From contig WHVA01000180.1 of assembly GCA_015179125.1 (NCBI GenBank), forward strand, positions 62,001 to 126,000: 64,000 nucleotides of DNA. The letters run 5' to 3'. This DNA is from Gautieria morchelliformis (Eukaryota; Basidiomycota; Agaricomycetes; Gomphales; Gomphaceae). Under the pieces are notes generated by a model. The model was given only the letters and a program-made list of their open reading frames with translations. It did not search any database and was not told where the DNA came from. Within the stretch, counting starts at the first letter, position 1. Each line of letters starts with the position of its first letter. The translations under genes and the position numbers were made by a program. Positions 12,333 to 24,213 of this stretch are shown piece after piece.

Positions 12333-12364
12333 GGGAGTTAGGGTGGGGGTTGGGGTTGGGGTGG
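12333..12364 (+). other. G-rich tract with quadruplex potential
   Basis: Five or more runs of three to five G separated by TT or TA occur within about 32 bases, just past the 3' end of the minus-strand transporter gene. It includes one TTAGGG, but the period is not regular. Confidence 0.5.
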
Positions 12365-12453
12365 CTCCTTTAGGGTATCCACGAGTTCGTGCGATTCTAA
12401 ACTTCCGGGTTTTTTGGTATGCGCTTTTTGGTACCTTTGTTGAGCTTAAAAAA

Positions 12454-14188
12454 TCAGACGTCAGCTCCAGCATACCCCTTGATTTCCAATGGGAGTCGGC
12501 ATACCGCAACATATATAGCACATCCCATGATAATAATCGTGCCAAGCATTGATAGGTAGGAAGGCGAAACCTTAAATACTAAGCGTTCAAATGCTGTAGC
12601 AAAAATAATCTGTAAAGCAGTTGAATTGGGCCTCATCCTGGTGATTCAGCTAGTATACTAGCTGACGTACTTGTACATAGAGCGCCAGAGTCCCGCGGGA
12701 CGCGGTCTCCCGCTGCAGACCCATGACCAGCAGAAGCTTCACAGGTAAACAAAAATCATGAGAAATGATGAAAGGCCGGATGAACGCTTACCTGTGCAAT
12801 GAATCCACAAATGCCTACTGCTGCTAAAAGACCACACCATGACAACTGTTTGGGGATGACGGGAGTGACGCGAAAAATAAGCATTCTAATATCCATCGGT
12901 AATTTCGAATGAGGAGTAGCGCGCTAGGCTCACCCAGCAGTTGAAACGATGACTGAGTAAGAAGAAAGGAAAGCTATAGAGTGCATAGCGTGGGCACGGG
13001 TCCCAATAGCACGCAGAGAAATATCTAGGCATTTGTCACTAGCTGGGTTTTAATCAACTAGAATGAGCTCACAAGCCCCGGTAGCACCAACGACACCCAA
13101 CATGGCGACGCTTCGAATGACGGGAACGTGGACATGAGGGCTCTAAAGCAAAAGCTTATGTTTGAAGAACAATTACCCGACCGCTATTAATCTTTGAGAT
13201 GATGTCGTGGAAATAACAATCCCTCCAGCATCTGAAATAGACTCGGGGATTTCCTCGGTGGTATCGGTACCGAACAGTGCTTGAGGATGGGCGATGAGGA
13301 CAACCCCAATAAAACTAAAAACTGAAACACGGTGATTTATCTGAGTGAGCGAAACAGCAGCATGAAAGGGACTCACGTCCAGCAATAGCTTCTTTCCTGG
13401 ATAAGGACTCACGTAGGAAGAGAAATCCTGCTATAGCAGTGGTAGTTGGGGAAAGAAACGTGAGGACAACAGCATCAGAGAGTGACAGATATATGAGTGA
13501 GTAGTATATTCCAAACAGCCCTATAAATCTGTTGAACAAAATGAACTAGATGATTACAGCAACTATGTTGATGATCCTCACCCAGAAACACCACGAAACA
13601 CCAAAAGTGCTCGGACCTCGGGTGGCCCAAGAACCGCATGTGAGATTTGTCTGACCATCCTGGGAAGATCTGTTTGGTGAGAACCCGCTATACTCATGAC
13701 CTGACTCACATATATGACAGAGAGCAAAAGTAGGTGATGAACTACTTGCCATGAGATGGAAGTATAACGGCGTTTCCATATAAGCACATGTATGCTCACC
13801 ATGCGAACAAAAACAAGCTTCACATAAACAATTCAGCCATTGGCGAGCAGCGGGATAACACGCAGCCAGGCGCTCGTACCTCCAATGTGGGAACAGGATC
13901 GTCTAGGTCAATCAAGAACTTCACGGCAACGGTCATTAAGGTGTTGAACAGTTGTGACGCTGCTATGAGTAATAATCCCACGTTGCTTTGGTAAAGGTCG
14001 ATAAGAAGTAAGCGTAAGTTTGTGGCAAACCGCATGTTCAGGTGCCATCGTGTTCTAGCTTGCGTCTGGTCCTGAAAAAAGGAACCTTGTTCAAAGCAAC
14101 TCTGGGACTGCGACACAAAATTAACTGCTGCCACGGGTGTAGGGGGGAATGCGACTGCTTGTGAGCGAGGCAAGGTCATGGTGGTCAC
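12454..14188 (-). CDS. EamA/DMT-superfamily transporter
   Basis: Integral membrane protein of the drug/metabolite transporter superfamily; the substrate is unknown. The gene has many short introns. Seen exons, in order: 14188-13880 (N-tail, then TM1 LLLIAASQLFNTLMTVAVKFL), 13817-13800 (LVFVRM, only 18 bp), a block ending in GPPEVRALLVFRGVSG, then FIGLFGIYYSLIYLSLSDAVVLTFLSP..AIAGFLFLRE, then FIGVVLIAHPQALFG, LLAAVGICGFIAQ, and a last exon with SPSYLSMLGTIIIMGCAIYV. These fit the two EamA repeats of about five helices each, including the conserved LSDA..LTFLSP loop. I did not fix every splice site between 13.8 and 13.6 kb or beyond 13.1 kb. The stop at 12454 assumes that the last exon is not spliced again. 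Confidence 0.78.
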
Positions 14189-16478
14189 GATCTAGAATCT
14201 TTATTGGGTGTACAGTGCATTGCGAATTACGGAAGTCCCCGACCGTCGGCTAGAGCCGAAGCAAGTTGCCGTTCGGCGTGACCTCACCATCATCAGTTAT
14301 GTTACAGGTTTATTTTACCCCGGGATAGTATTGACTGAGGTGGGCACCATTTCTTTATGGAACGCATCGTAAAAAGGTGATGTTACTGTAATGAAAGCAT
14401 GCTTTTATACGCTGGAACTCAGTTCAAATATCAAATAGGTATGGTGTCATTCCGACTCACTCGCGGTAAACATATCAGCTTCTATGCGATCAGCCCTGAT
14501 ATTCTAATTTATACGCAGCACATGCTTACTATGCTGACAGTGTAGGCCTTGTACTCGCGAGGGAGTCGATCGCAACGGTGATGAGCGTGTCATTTCAAGG
14601 TGGCGTGTGGGCGGTCCCTACAAAGACAGAGGAAGGTTCAGTTAACCCTATAGGTGAGTATAACAACGTGCCCCCGATGCGGCTAGCATTCTGTTGCTTA
14701 CTCCCCACGCCCATCGGATGGACGAAGCCTGGCTGTGACATGCAGCCCAACCCGAACAACAATACTATGTCCTGAAACTTCTGGCCGATGAAAAATGGTG
14801 GCGTATTGTTCCTGCTTTATGCTCAGTGTACATCAAGTGGGTCCAAATTAATTCTTAACCCTATTCGAACTTCGAAGTCTCCGGTACATTGTGTGATCGG
14901 GTAAGTTTCCTTCCACGACAGAAGAGGGTTCAACTGCCTGACATCCTGGGAAATTTGAAAGTAGTGTTCGCAAGCAATATATTAATGCGGATCTCTTGAG
15001 CGCCTTCTACTCCAGACCGTCGTTTACTGTAATGTTATCCGCCTGGCCCGGGCAACAGCGGACGCCATCGGGATATAATAAGCATAAAGTCTTTTATCAG
15101 ACTGGTATTCAATTGACAGCGTATATTTGAAGTTGCAGTTACTCTGCTAATTCATCCTCAGTGTCATGAGGCTGACATTACCCACGGCCATTCCCTTCGG
15201 TAAAACAGCAGTCATCAAAGGCTAAAGTACGACGTCGCTCTGACTTTCGGGGTGAGCAAATTATACTAGAGTGAGCGGACATCATTCAAGGACACCCTGC
15301 TTTCCCGAGTGGGGAATCACGGCATGCACCAGATCTTATGACATCTTTGTCTCGTGCCCTGCCTTCTGTAACGCCATTGGGCCTACGATTGTTCTACTCG
15401 GTTCTGTTTCCTGTCTGCTTCGCTTCACTGTTGAGTATCATCGGACAGGGACCTGCAGAATACATGGATGAGATTGGCTATTGGGGCCTGGAAGGGTCTG
15501 GAATCTGGATTCAGGAGCACCCGTCATGAAGATTTGATCTCCAGGGCGTTGGCAAGTTCCATTGGTGAGCTCTCATATTGGTGACATTCGAGTCCGACGG
15601 CACCAATTTTCGGCTACGACACCGGCCTAGGCGGAGGTGGATACAATATATTCGGTCCCGAAGCAAGATTCCTCACAACGATCTCTGAATCTGTAGCTTC
15701 CGACGTTGGCTTGGTAGTTTGCAAGAACTCGAGTTCTCTCGATAGTTTGAAAGATCAAATACCTTTTGTGTCGCTGTGAACATTTCGCAGCTTCGCTAGT
15801 GTTGGCACGTTGCTCCACGAAGCGCCACATGCGCGATCAGCTCAAAGTTTCCGAATAGCTGGCGCCTGTATGGGTGACGGGTGAGTTTTTTTAGCGTCAT
15901 GTGAGTGAATCCTAGACTAAGTATGATTATGTGGGATGGGCTGCACTGTATCACCTAGGTCCAGTAGACCTTTCCCAGTTAAATGTTACAGTAAATTACT
16001 GACTTCATTGCGTCACTGCCACGGCGTTCCGCTAAGGTTTTGAGCTCTCTGTAGACATAGAATCCGTTCGACGGAGAACTTGGGAACAAGAAAATGGTGA
16101 AACAGAAAATGATTGGCGGATGCGTCTGGCACATAGGATTTTCTGTCGACCCAGAGGGAAGATACACCACTGTTTTGCCTCCGGGTAGACAGAATATCCT
16201 ATTGTCGTCCTTTTCCTTGTCAGACGGGTGGGAACTCGCCAATCATTTTCTGTCAACCTACAATGTTCCCATGTTGATCTCTGAAAATGGTATCGTTGCG
16301 TCACGATCTTCTTGAAAGGCGTGGCATTCGCTTCGCCATCCAAGTATCGACAGCCAAGCGAGATGAAATCCAGCCAGACAAGTACAAAATGAGGAATGCA
16401 AGTCTCCGAATCCACATCGCTTTCGCCCCTCTGTGGTGCACCACACAAAATAATACCATTTTCACCAAAAGTCATTAA
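14189..16478. other. Intergenic region without recognised features
   Basis: Only short, unconvincing reading frames are present, for example 15338-15529 on plus and 16032-16475 on minus. They lack splice-linked extensions or recognisable motifs. I see no repeats or transposon ends. Confidence 0.5.
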
Positions 16479-16783
16479 ATGGCCTCAAATCTTGTTGTGA
16501 GTATTCATGCTGTTTTCATATGCGTGCTGAAATCACTTCTGCAGGTGGGAGACAGAGTCATATATATAAATGCTCGAACTCAACTCCCAGAAAAGGGGGT
16601 TGTCACATCCATGAACGGCCGACTGCCAGATGTATGCTTCGAGTTTGCTTGCTTGAAGATTTTATGACTTAGCATATTATTATCTAGGGCACCGTCATAG
16701 CGACCATCCAAAGGGACGCTGGGGGGCAAATACAACTTCCGTATGCTGCTTTCCTTCAGCCTGATATCGTTTCTCCTTGTTAA
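16479..16783 (+). CDS. Small 66-aa protein, likely a beta-barrel mini-domain
   Basis: Three short exons, 16479-16496, 16545-16631 and 16688-16783, join in frame through introns of 48 bp (GTGAGT...CTGCAG) and 56 bp (GTATGC...ATCTAG). They encode 66 residues: MASNLV, then VGDRVIYINARTQLPEKGVV, SMNGRLPDGTVIATIQRD and LPYAAFLQPDIV. The alternation of short beta-type stretches with turn residues (VGDRVIY, KGVVTSM, GTVIATI, QIQLPYAAF) suggests an SH3/KOW/Tudor-like barrel. Supports are two independent canonical introns, a clean start and stop, and a sensible fold pattern. I know no named homologue. It sits alone in a gene-poor stretch. Confidence 0.55.
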
Positions 16784-19700
16784 CTTGCGCTTGTGTTTGT
16801 CTTTGTTCATAGAGTGGCTGGGCTCAGTCGTGCGTAGTCGACTCCAAAAGTTGGTCTATTTGGTAGCAAAAAGTCTATTTGTTACCGGGACCATGCGTAA
16901 AATGTTCGTCCATACGATGCTAGCGGCGAAATCAAAAACTGTATCTATCAGAAACCCATTGAAGCCGTATTGTTACCTTGGAGCCCCGTTCGACTCTCTG
17001 TTCGCATATGTTGTGAGACCCCGGTGTCGTCATGGGTGTATGTATAACCACACGATCATATTAGCAAGGGCCTCGTGCATGATTATTTTCTTCCGCTCGC
17101 GTGGTCTTGCCCTCTATATCCATTTTAGCTTAGACCTTGGAATATTCCGGCGGCAGACAAGAAGCTAACGGTAGTAATTAGTGCGAGATCCAAGTATAGC
17201 CAACGAACCGCACTAGCCAGATCGCCCGATACCCCTCATTTCCCACTGCGATCGATCGTGATTCGTCGGCAGCCATAAACAGCTGATTCAAATAACTGAC
17301 CCTGATTTTCGCTAGGCACAGGGTGGTCCCCGGTACCTCAGCTTCGACTTTTGAACCACTGGTTACGCCAGCTGGAGATTGGACTATACATTGATGGGCG
17401 GATTTGCCATTGTATAAGCAACTATCGTCATGACGTTGTGGGGGCCCTTATTGAGGCCAAATAATGATTAAGTTATGCCAGTAACACGACGGACGGAACA
17501 CGGCACGCATTCATCTCGCTCCAATCCAGATCTGCACGCTTGCTCGGCGTTAGTAAATAGTCGAGCTGATCCGGGTTTAAACTGGCCATGTGGCTGTGAG
17601 GAACAGGGCCAATGCGCGGAATATGCGCGACTAGAAGCAAGAGATTACCGTTAGGTGATCATGGAAGAGTCGAGTCCGTACCTTTTCATGAAGCTTCGTT
17701 GCGACCTTGCCTTTCATGACCGTTGACCGCAACAACACGCGAGCATACGGCCTCTTTCTCAGTGTGAAGCGTAATTACAATCTTGACCCACGGTTCTCCC
17801 GGATCGATTCCGTCATTTCCCATGGACAGTTCATTGTCTTGAATTCTGTTCCTGGGACTACCGCCTAGATGAGATCACCGCTGTCTGAACCAATACGAAT
17901 GTCGTCCAATTACAAATGCGTGTCAAAAGTGACTCCAAAACCATATCGTGCGGAGAAGGATTTTCATCGTCAGCACGTTGTAACGTTACATAATACGTAT
18001 GCGACGGCAAGATCGAACTTACTTAAACGTTTAAAGTTTCTACGTTGACTTCATACGCGTCCAGGCGAGAAACTTTATTCGCCTATCATTGTTCCTAATC
18101 ACACGGGTCATTTCTTTTCTTCCCTATGCCGCGACTCGCGTTGACTCTCTCGTAAATAGGACACGGGCAAGTCGCTGGAAGTCATTGGCTAAATGATCTT
18201 TAAGTTACCCATCCTGCCCTGCCCAGCTTTCCCATGCGCGTGCGCACATCCGCTGCCAGAGTACATCTTGTTCTGATCCGAAGCACCCCTCGAAACACAA
18301 CAGCGAGCGGTAGCTTCCTACACCTTTCCACAAGCAGGCACCAAGAAGCACCCCGAGGACAATTAACTGCCGATCTATTGTGAATGAAAGGGACGAGTGG
18401 TGATGCCGTGCCGGACCAAGAATATGACGGCCCTCCGCACCACGCTATACAGGTGAGATCTCGGAAGGAACTGTATTCGACTCTGGCAGGGCCAAGAGAG
18501 CTCATACTTACATAGCCTCCTAACCTCAACTTCCATACGGGCCAACGGCCTCCCAGCCACCGCCGTGTACTAGTTCCACCAGGCACAAGTAAATTGGGCA
18601 TACTCATGCGTCGGTCGCTAAGATCAGCACTACTGACAAGTTGTGCTGCAGATGCTTAGAGTTATCTGATCTAAATCCGGCGCCTGATTCCTGGCCTCCG
18701 CGTCTCAAGCATGTCATAATGCCGTGCGTCTTCTATCGAAGTATATTTTAAATGAACTCAATTTCCTTGGTTGCGGTGCCTCGCTCGGCACCGGCGTCCC
18801 TTACGCTACCAAAGTCCTAGAGCCGCCTCTCGGGCATACCAGAATTCGACGAACTACTTACGCGTCAGTGTTCGACGATCGACCGAATGTTGAGCAGAGG
18901 AATCATTAATTACGAGTACTGTGCATATATTGAGAGCGGCGGCGGCATTTTGTTTCCTCGGTGACAGCGGTGCCGCGGTCCCATGGGTTCTGCAACGACT
19001 CAATGTTTTCCCGTCAACTCTGTCCCCTGTAGGTAGTTGCATGACATTTTGGCATTTTCATGTTCAGTGCACACATCTACACTTTGGGTCACGGGGGGAC
19101 TCGTTGTCTCAACGGAACTACTTACACCGTACAGGCTGCCGGGCACATATGATCATAGGATACCAGACCAAACAACTTTGCGCACGATGACCGCGTCGCC
19201 GCGCAGGACCCCGGAAGCTCGCTTTCCACACGCACGCGGTGACCAGCCTAGTTAGGGCACCCACTCCGCTCCCTCATGCGTCTTCCTCACACCCGGGTCC
19301 TAAAGCACACCCTTCACCAATTGCACGACGCCGGACGGATGCAACTGCTAGCGCACACTAACGAGCATGCGGCTAGCCATCGTCGTACGTTTCGCTGCGC
19401 AGATCCCACAGTATACGCGACCGCGACTAGGGGGTGCTGTAGTCGGACAGGACTTAGAAGCTAGTATTGGGAGTCCTTACACGCGAGTCCGAGTGAGGTA
19501 AAGTGCGTGTTTGGGAGCTTCGGGCCAGGATAAGCAGCATAGGATAGTAAACACACTGCGTACTATCCTATGCTGTTTATTCCGGCAGTTGGCAAAGCAC
19601 ACAAGGACGCCAAAAGTTACTACTCTTGGTACGTGTACATCCTGGGACGCAACCGAACCTGCTCGATGCGCACGCATCGAACCCTAGCCTCATCGGACAG

Positions 19701-20528
19701 CCCGCCCCCCCTTGAGACAAGCTTGAGCTATCTGAACCGCGGGAAGTATGCAGAGGGAAGAAGAAGTATGTGGATTACTGTAAATGGTGAATAGCCAGAG
19801 CAGAAGTGGTTGTATGGGCATTATCGGTTCGGAGATTGATAAATGGTGAGCAGTCATATGTTATTGAAAATGTTAGTATGCTGGTGGTCCTAGGCAAAAT
19901 CTGCATAACCACAGGGTGCGGACGTCCGTGTGCGAGTGGATGTGGTGTGGAAGTAGATCGTATACAGTCTAGCGCGTCGGGGGGGGCTTAGGAAGTGGCG
20001 AAGGAGGCATAAAGCCTACGAGGCGAAGTGCATGATGATGGACAGGGCCGGAAGAATTAATGAGGGCGAGCAAGGATGCCTGAGGGTGCGAGAGTACAGC
20101 GGAGGGAAGGAGTGCCGTGGGTGTGTACATAGGACGAGTGTTGAATTGCCAAGGACTCGGCGGTTGTGTGCCTGCGGTAATTACCAAAACGTCAATGTTC
20201 GATGATGCCTGGCGTAACTTGCGTTGTCACCTCACCTCTACTTTGGGACCTGCCACCTGATGAATGGCCGTTTCTAGTGATTGTCCCTCGTGGGTGTTGC
20301 AAAGCACCGCATGTTCGAGAAGCTTAAAAGTATAGTAGACAATGCCGTGATCCTTCAACTCTTCCGGCGTTCAAGTCAAATTGCAAAAGCAAACTGAGGT
20401 CTCAGGTCAGGATGCTCATCATGATCTTCCCGCCTCTAGTCAGGTTGCTCCTCCTTTTATAAACAAACCACAGTCAATCATCACACCATCCCCGTACTTG
20501 ATCCAGCGGGTCCTCTGCGCTTGCGGAA
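16784..20528. other. Gene-poor stretch with near-random composition
   Basis: No reading frame here shows motifs or plausible splicing. From about 17.2 to 19.5 kb the sequence looks like mixed composition with evenly scattered stops in all frames. The one clear structure is the hairpin at 19530-19580. Confidence 0.5.
19530..19580. repeat. Near-perfect 20-bp inverted repeat (hairpin)
   Basis: The arms at 19530-19549 and 19561-19580 are complementary over 20 bp with a single G-T mismatch, and 15 bp (CAGCATAGGATAGTA) pair perfectly. The loop is 11 nt. It stands in otherwise structureless DNA. It could be a transposon relic or a small-RNA-type foldback. Confidence 0.8.
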
Positions 20529-21133
20529 ATGCTTTGGATCGCTGTGATGCTACTCTTTGTCTCTGCTGGGACAGGTTCACTTTGTATGTCCCATACCTCC
20601 AGACCTTGCACGGACGAACTTATATTTATGTTCAGACAACGGAACTTTACCTTCCATTGGCCACTCATCGGGACGATAGCTACAGGTTAATTGTTCTCGA
20701 TATGGAACTTCAACTGAACGTACCAAACATTCTAGCAAGCCGCATTCTTTGCACTGCACATAATTGGCGGTCATGTCGGACTTCCCATCCTCCTTCTGTT
20801 CTCCATCTTTTCCAACAAGGCACAACGTGATCCCACATTTCTTAACTCTTGTTTTACCTGGATATTTCCCTATCAGGTGAGTAAAACCCATAATATTTTT
20901 GTCATAGGGCTTCATCGTAGACCATGCCAGACTATATACCGTTTGGTTCCGTCAACCTCACTCGGGTCTCCTCCCTTCATTCACTCCGACCAAGGGCGAC
21001 TGACTCAGGCAGCAATGATTCCCGGAGCTCAGATAATGGCAGACAATGCCTGTGTGCCTTGATTATCCAGGTAGCTGTGGTCTTCTATTGCCATGACGAA
21101 TATAAAATTCAGACATATGTAGCTTTGGTTTGA
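20529..21133 (+). pseudogene. Broken copy of a duplicated small secreted-type gene
   Basis: Related to the locus at 22683-23760. The first exon (20529-20583) encodes a signal-peptide-like start, MLWIAVMLLFVSAGTG, and a 52-bp intron follows (GTATGT...TTCAG). The second exon then meets a stop soon after IGHSSGR, where the right copy stays open. Further right, the block FIHSDQGRLTQAAMIPGAQ aligns to FIHSDQECLNQAALVSGAQ of the other copy, then breaks by a one-base shift near 21050. The frame with IQVAVVFYCHDEYKIQTYVALV continues to 21133. No function recognised. Confidence 0.5.
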
Positions 21134-22682
21134 CTTCAGAGCTTCTATTCATGGGCCTCGTAGTCTCAGGAAAATTCGATGGACGAGAGCTGCGGTCAAT
21201 CTCATTTAGCCCTCACCTGTCATGATTCTCACGAGAACAGTTATACTATTAACGATCACAGCTTCTAGCCGCGCCCTACCTGTGTGTACGGGCATTTTCT
21301 TTGACGGCTTCACGCACTAGCCCAGTAAGACCTCATTGCTTATACGCGCGGCGATGTCTCCTCTGACCATAAGGTATTCGATTCAGTCCCAGACTAATTA
21401 TGCGCACTCTCTGTTTCTATGTATTTTTCTCTGTTTCCGAAACCAAGACGTTTCTGTCGCCCTAAATGGGATCCCTCATGTTCGGCGGTCATGATCAATG
21501 TTCCTGGCAGTTTTGTGTTGAATATTGAACGTATTGCACAACATGGCGGGCATGCATATTAGGATAAAGTACACTTCTGTTCGCGATGATCCGGCCTTGA
21601 GCTTATGCACAGCATGTTGAATCTGCATGGGAGAATTGAAGTGATGTGGCCAACGGCAACGCTTAGGTTGTCCGTGTCGCCTGAGTGTGGCGATTCCGGG
21701 TGAGCCAGAGCCAGAGCCTACTTGGGTGCTTACGTTGACCTCTGAGCGTTTTAGATTCGGACGCAACTATTTACTTACACCTCAAGCGCATTACTGGACC
21801 CGGAGTATCCTCTATGGGAGGTTCCATGGCAAATCGTGCGGTGCGCGTCGGGCATGGCGGAAATAAGTAATTATATAAACGTTGTAAACCCATACATACT
21901 AGTAAATCCCCACTTTACAGGTGGGATGCAAGCCCACTCCAATATTTTTAAAACGTTTATATCCCACACGACAGGGATAATTTTAGTGGATTCCAGTAGG
22001 TAATGGTAAAATTGTACAGGGAGAACGGGTCGAGAGAATAGTAACAAGCGAACAGGGAAGAGACTTCGGAAGAACTTAGTACAAACCAAGGCAGAAATGA
22101 GATGTATAAAATATTTTCAATAAGAGAACTAACTTCGGAATTGCCTCTTCTACTGTCGACTCTCATTTCTTAAATGCGCGAGGGAATCCAGTGCCAGGTG
22201 TTCTACATTTACACGGTAGGCTGCTTGACACAGTGGGCACGAATATCAAGATGTGGGTGCAACGCGAGGCACGAGGTACAAGATTAGATGACGTGACTCC
22301 TAGACAGCGAGGTTGGGCGACCTTTCTTCTTTCTGGTGTGGGATGTGAAACCGTGTCTTAGTAGCGACTTTGCGTGAATGAGCAGGGTGGGTCGGCCGGC
22401 AGTCTCCGAGTGACGGCCGAACGACATAAGTAACAGCCACGGTCAGGCTCGCATTACGATCAAACCCACTGACCTCCAGTGATGTACGAAGCGAGAATTT
22501 CAAAATGACAACAGAAATCGGGAACTTTTAACGATTAAATTATTAAAAAGCTCAACTGAGACCACTGGTGTGTATACACAGCCTTCTACCTCCCCTTACT
22601 GTAACTGAGGTAAATTATCATTTCACTAAGTTATAACAGAAATTGTGTGCGCAGTCAACTCATCTACTTGAATTTTCTCTCC
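21134..22682. other. Intergenic region between the two duplicated loci
   Basis: The first ~100 bases still align with the sequence after the right copy (CATGGGCCTCGTAGTCTCAG at about 21150 and 23780). The rest shows no recognisable gene, only short frames without motifs. Confidence 0.45.
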
Positions 22683-23760
22683 ATGCTCGTGACAAGGATT
22701 GCCGTGATTCTACTCTTCATCTCTGCTGCCACATGTTCAAGCAGTAAGCATAATATTGTCGATCTTGCGCGGAGAACTTATGTCTGCGTTCAGTCAATGC
22801 ATTTTACCGTGACATTCCATCGCCGGCCCTTCCTGGGACCATTCCATTGTCGGCCCCTCTTCCCAATGGGACAATGGAGATACAGGTGAACTGTTCAGTC
22901 ACTATGGAAGTTCAACTGAAAATAGGAGCTAACACTGGCGAAGTGTCTGTCAAACACTACTGGTATAGAACTATGTCTCTGGGACCGTAACTGCTGCTCA
23001 AACAATGGAATCCTGGATGTTGCGATTTCGACATTGTGCGGGCAAAACTTTTCTGACTTCGGCCATGCATGGACCCAGTATCAAATAAACTGTAACCTTG
23101 TCAGTTGGCTTTACCACTGCAGAAGCATCTGACATTTGCCTGTACTAGACCAAACAGCCTGGTGCCATTTTGATGGCCACAGTGCCGACAACGTGCAACT
23201 CCTGCTCACACCGAATGCATCCGCTCTCCTGGACGGTATGAATCGACCAGATGAACGTTTGTGACACTCATTATGTAATTTCCTTGCTGCCCTCTTCATC
23301 TGCTTAGTCCGGATCTTTTGCAGAGTTGAGGCAACAGCAGGCCATATACCGTGCGCTGCAGGTAATCGGCGGTCACATTGGACTTCCCATCCTCCTCCTT
23401 TTCTCTTTCTTTTCCAAAACGGCGCAACGGGATCTTACATTTCTTAACTTTTGCTTCACATGGATATTTTCCAGCATATCCTTCTCTGCCGGGTGAGTCA
23501 AATGCTTGTCGTATTTTGGGTCTCATAACTTCTCCACGGGATACGGCAGACTATACCGTTTGGGTCCAGCAACCATGTCCACATGGAGTAGCGCTCTTCC
23601 ATTCATTCACTCCGACCAGGAGTGCTTGAACCAGGCAGCACTTGTCTCTGGAGCTCAGGCGATGACAGATACAGCCATGTGTGCATTGATTGTTCAGGTA
23701 GCTGTGTTCTTCTATCGTCATGACGGGTACACAATTCAGACATACATAGCTTTGGTTTGA
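22683..23760 (+). CDS. Putative small secreted protein, right copy of a duplicated locus
   Basis: Exon 1 (22683-22743) encodes MLVTRIAVILLFISAATCSS, a good signal peptide ending near Cys. A 50-bp intron (GTAAGC...TTCAG) leads to an exon at 22794 that stays open to a stop at 22990 (about 85 aa; NGTMEIQVNCSVTMEVQLKI), unless it is spliced at the GTAACT just before the stop. Downstream, 23506-23760 holds another open block (PFIHSDQECLNQAALVSGAQ, then FFYRHDGYTIQTYIALV). This block is conserved in the left copy, so it is probably a later exon or an adjacent gene. The full exon chain is unresolved. I do not recognise the family. Confidence 0.4.
23000..23330 (+). repeat. Dispersed repeat shared with the right end of the window
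   Basis: About 330 bp align with 63660-64000. The best conserved frame in both reads CHFDGHS, then LLTPNASA, then LDGMNRPDER and a stop at the same place. Changes between copies in this frame are mostly conservative (L/I, D/E, V/L). The segment lies between exon-like blocks of the small-gene locus, so it may be an exon or a short mobile sequence. Confidence 0.55.
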
Positions 23761-24065
23761 TTTCAGAGCTGCTATTCATGGGCCTCGTAGTCTCAGACAA
23801 ATTCGATGGACGAAAGCTACGGTAGATCTCACTTGTCATCACCTGTCATTGGTATTTATGAGAACTTTCTTCACTACAACAGCTTCTAGCAGTGCCTTAC
23901 GTGTCTCTGCTGGCGTTCTCGTTGCCGGCTCTCGGCAGCTCCAATAGCTTTGTCAGACATCAGTGCTTCGGCTAAGCCTCCTCTGATTTTGAATCTATTT
24001 TTAGTTTTCAATTCGAAGTTTAATGGCCCTTCAGACGAATTTTTATTGTATGTTACTTGATAGGA

Positions 24066-24213
24066 ACATCTTGTAAGCACTTTCCATGCCTTCATCTTTG
24101 CAAACCGACTATGACCTCCACAGCGAAAGCTCTCAGCACACCTTGTGAGTACTTTCCATGCCTTCATCTAGACTTTGCAAACCAACTGTGACCTCCACAG
24201 CCTTATCTCTCAG
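24066..24213. repeat. Imperfect tandem duplication (~71-76 bp, 2 units)
   Basis: Units 24066-24136 and 24138-24213 share CTTTCCATGCCTTCATCT and CTCCACAG in the same order. The second carries a small insertion. There is no coding sense. Confidence 0.75.

Noticed and set aside
12333..12364. Interstitial telomere repeat
   Set aside because: Only one TTAGGG is present; the rest is irregular GGGGTT.
16032..16475. 147-aa minus-strand frame
   Set aside because: Overlaps plus frames of similar length, has no motif and no splice-linked extension.
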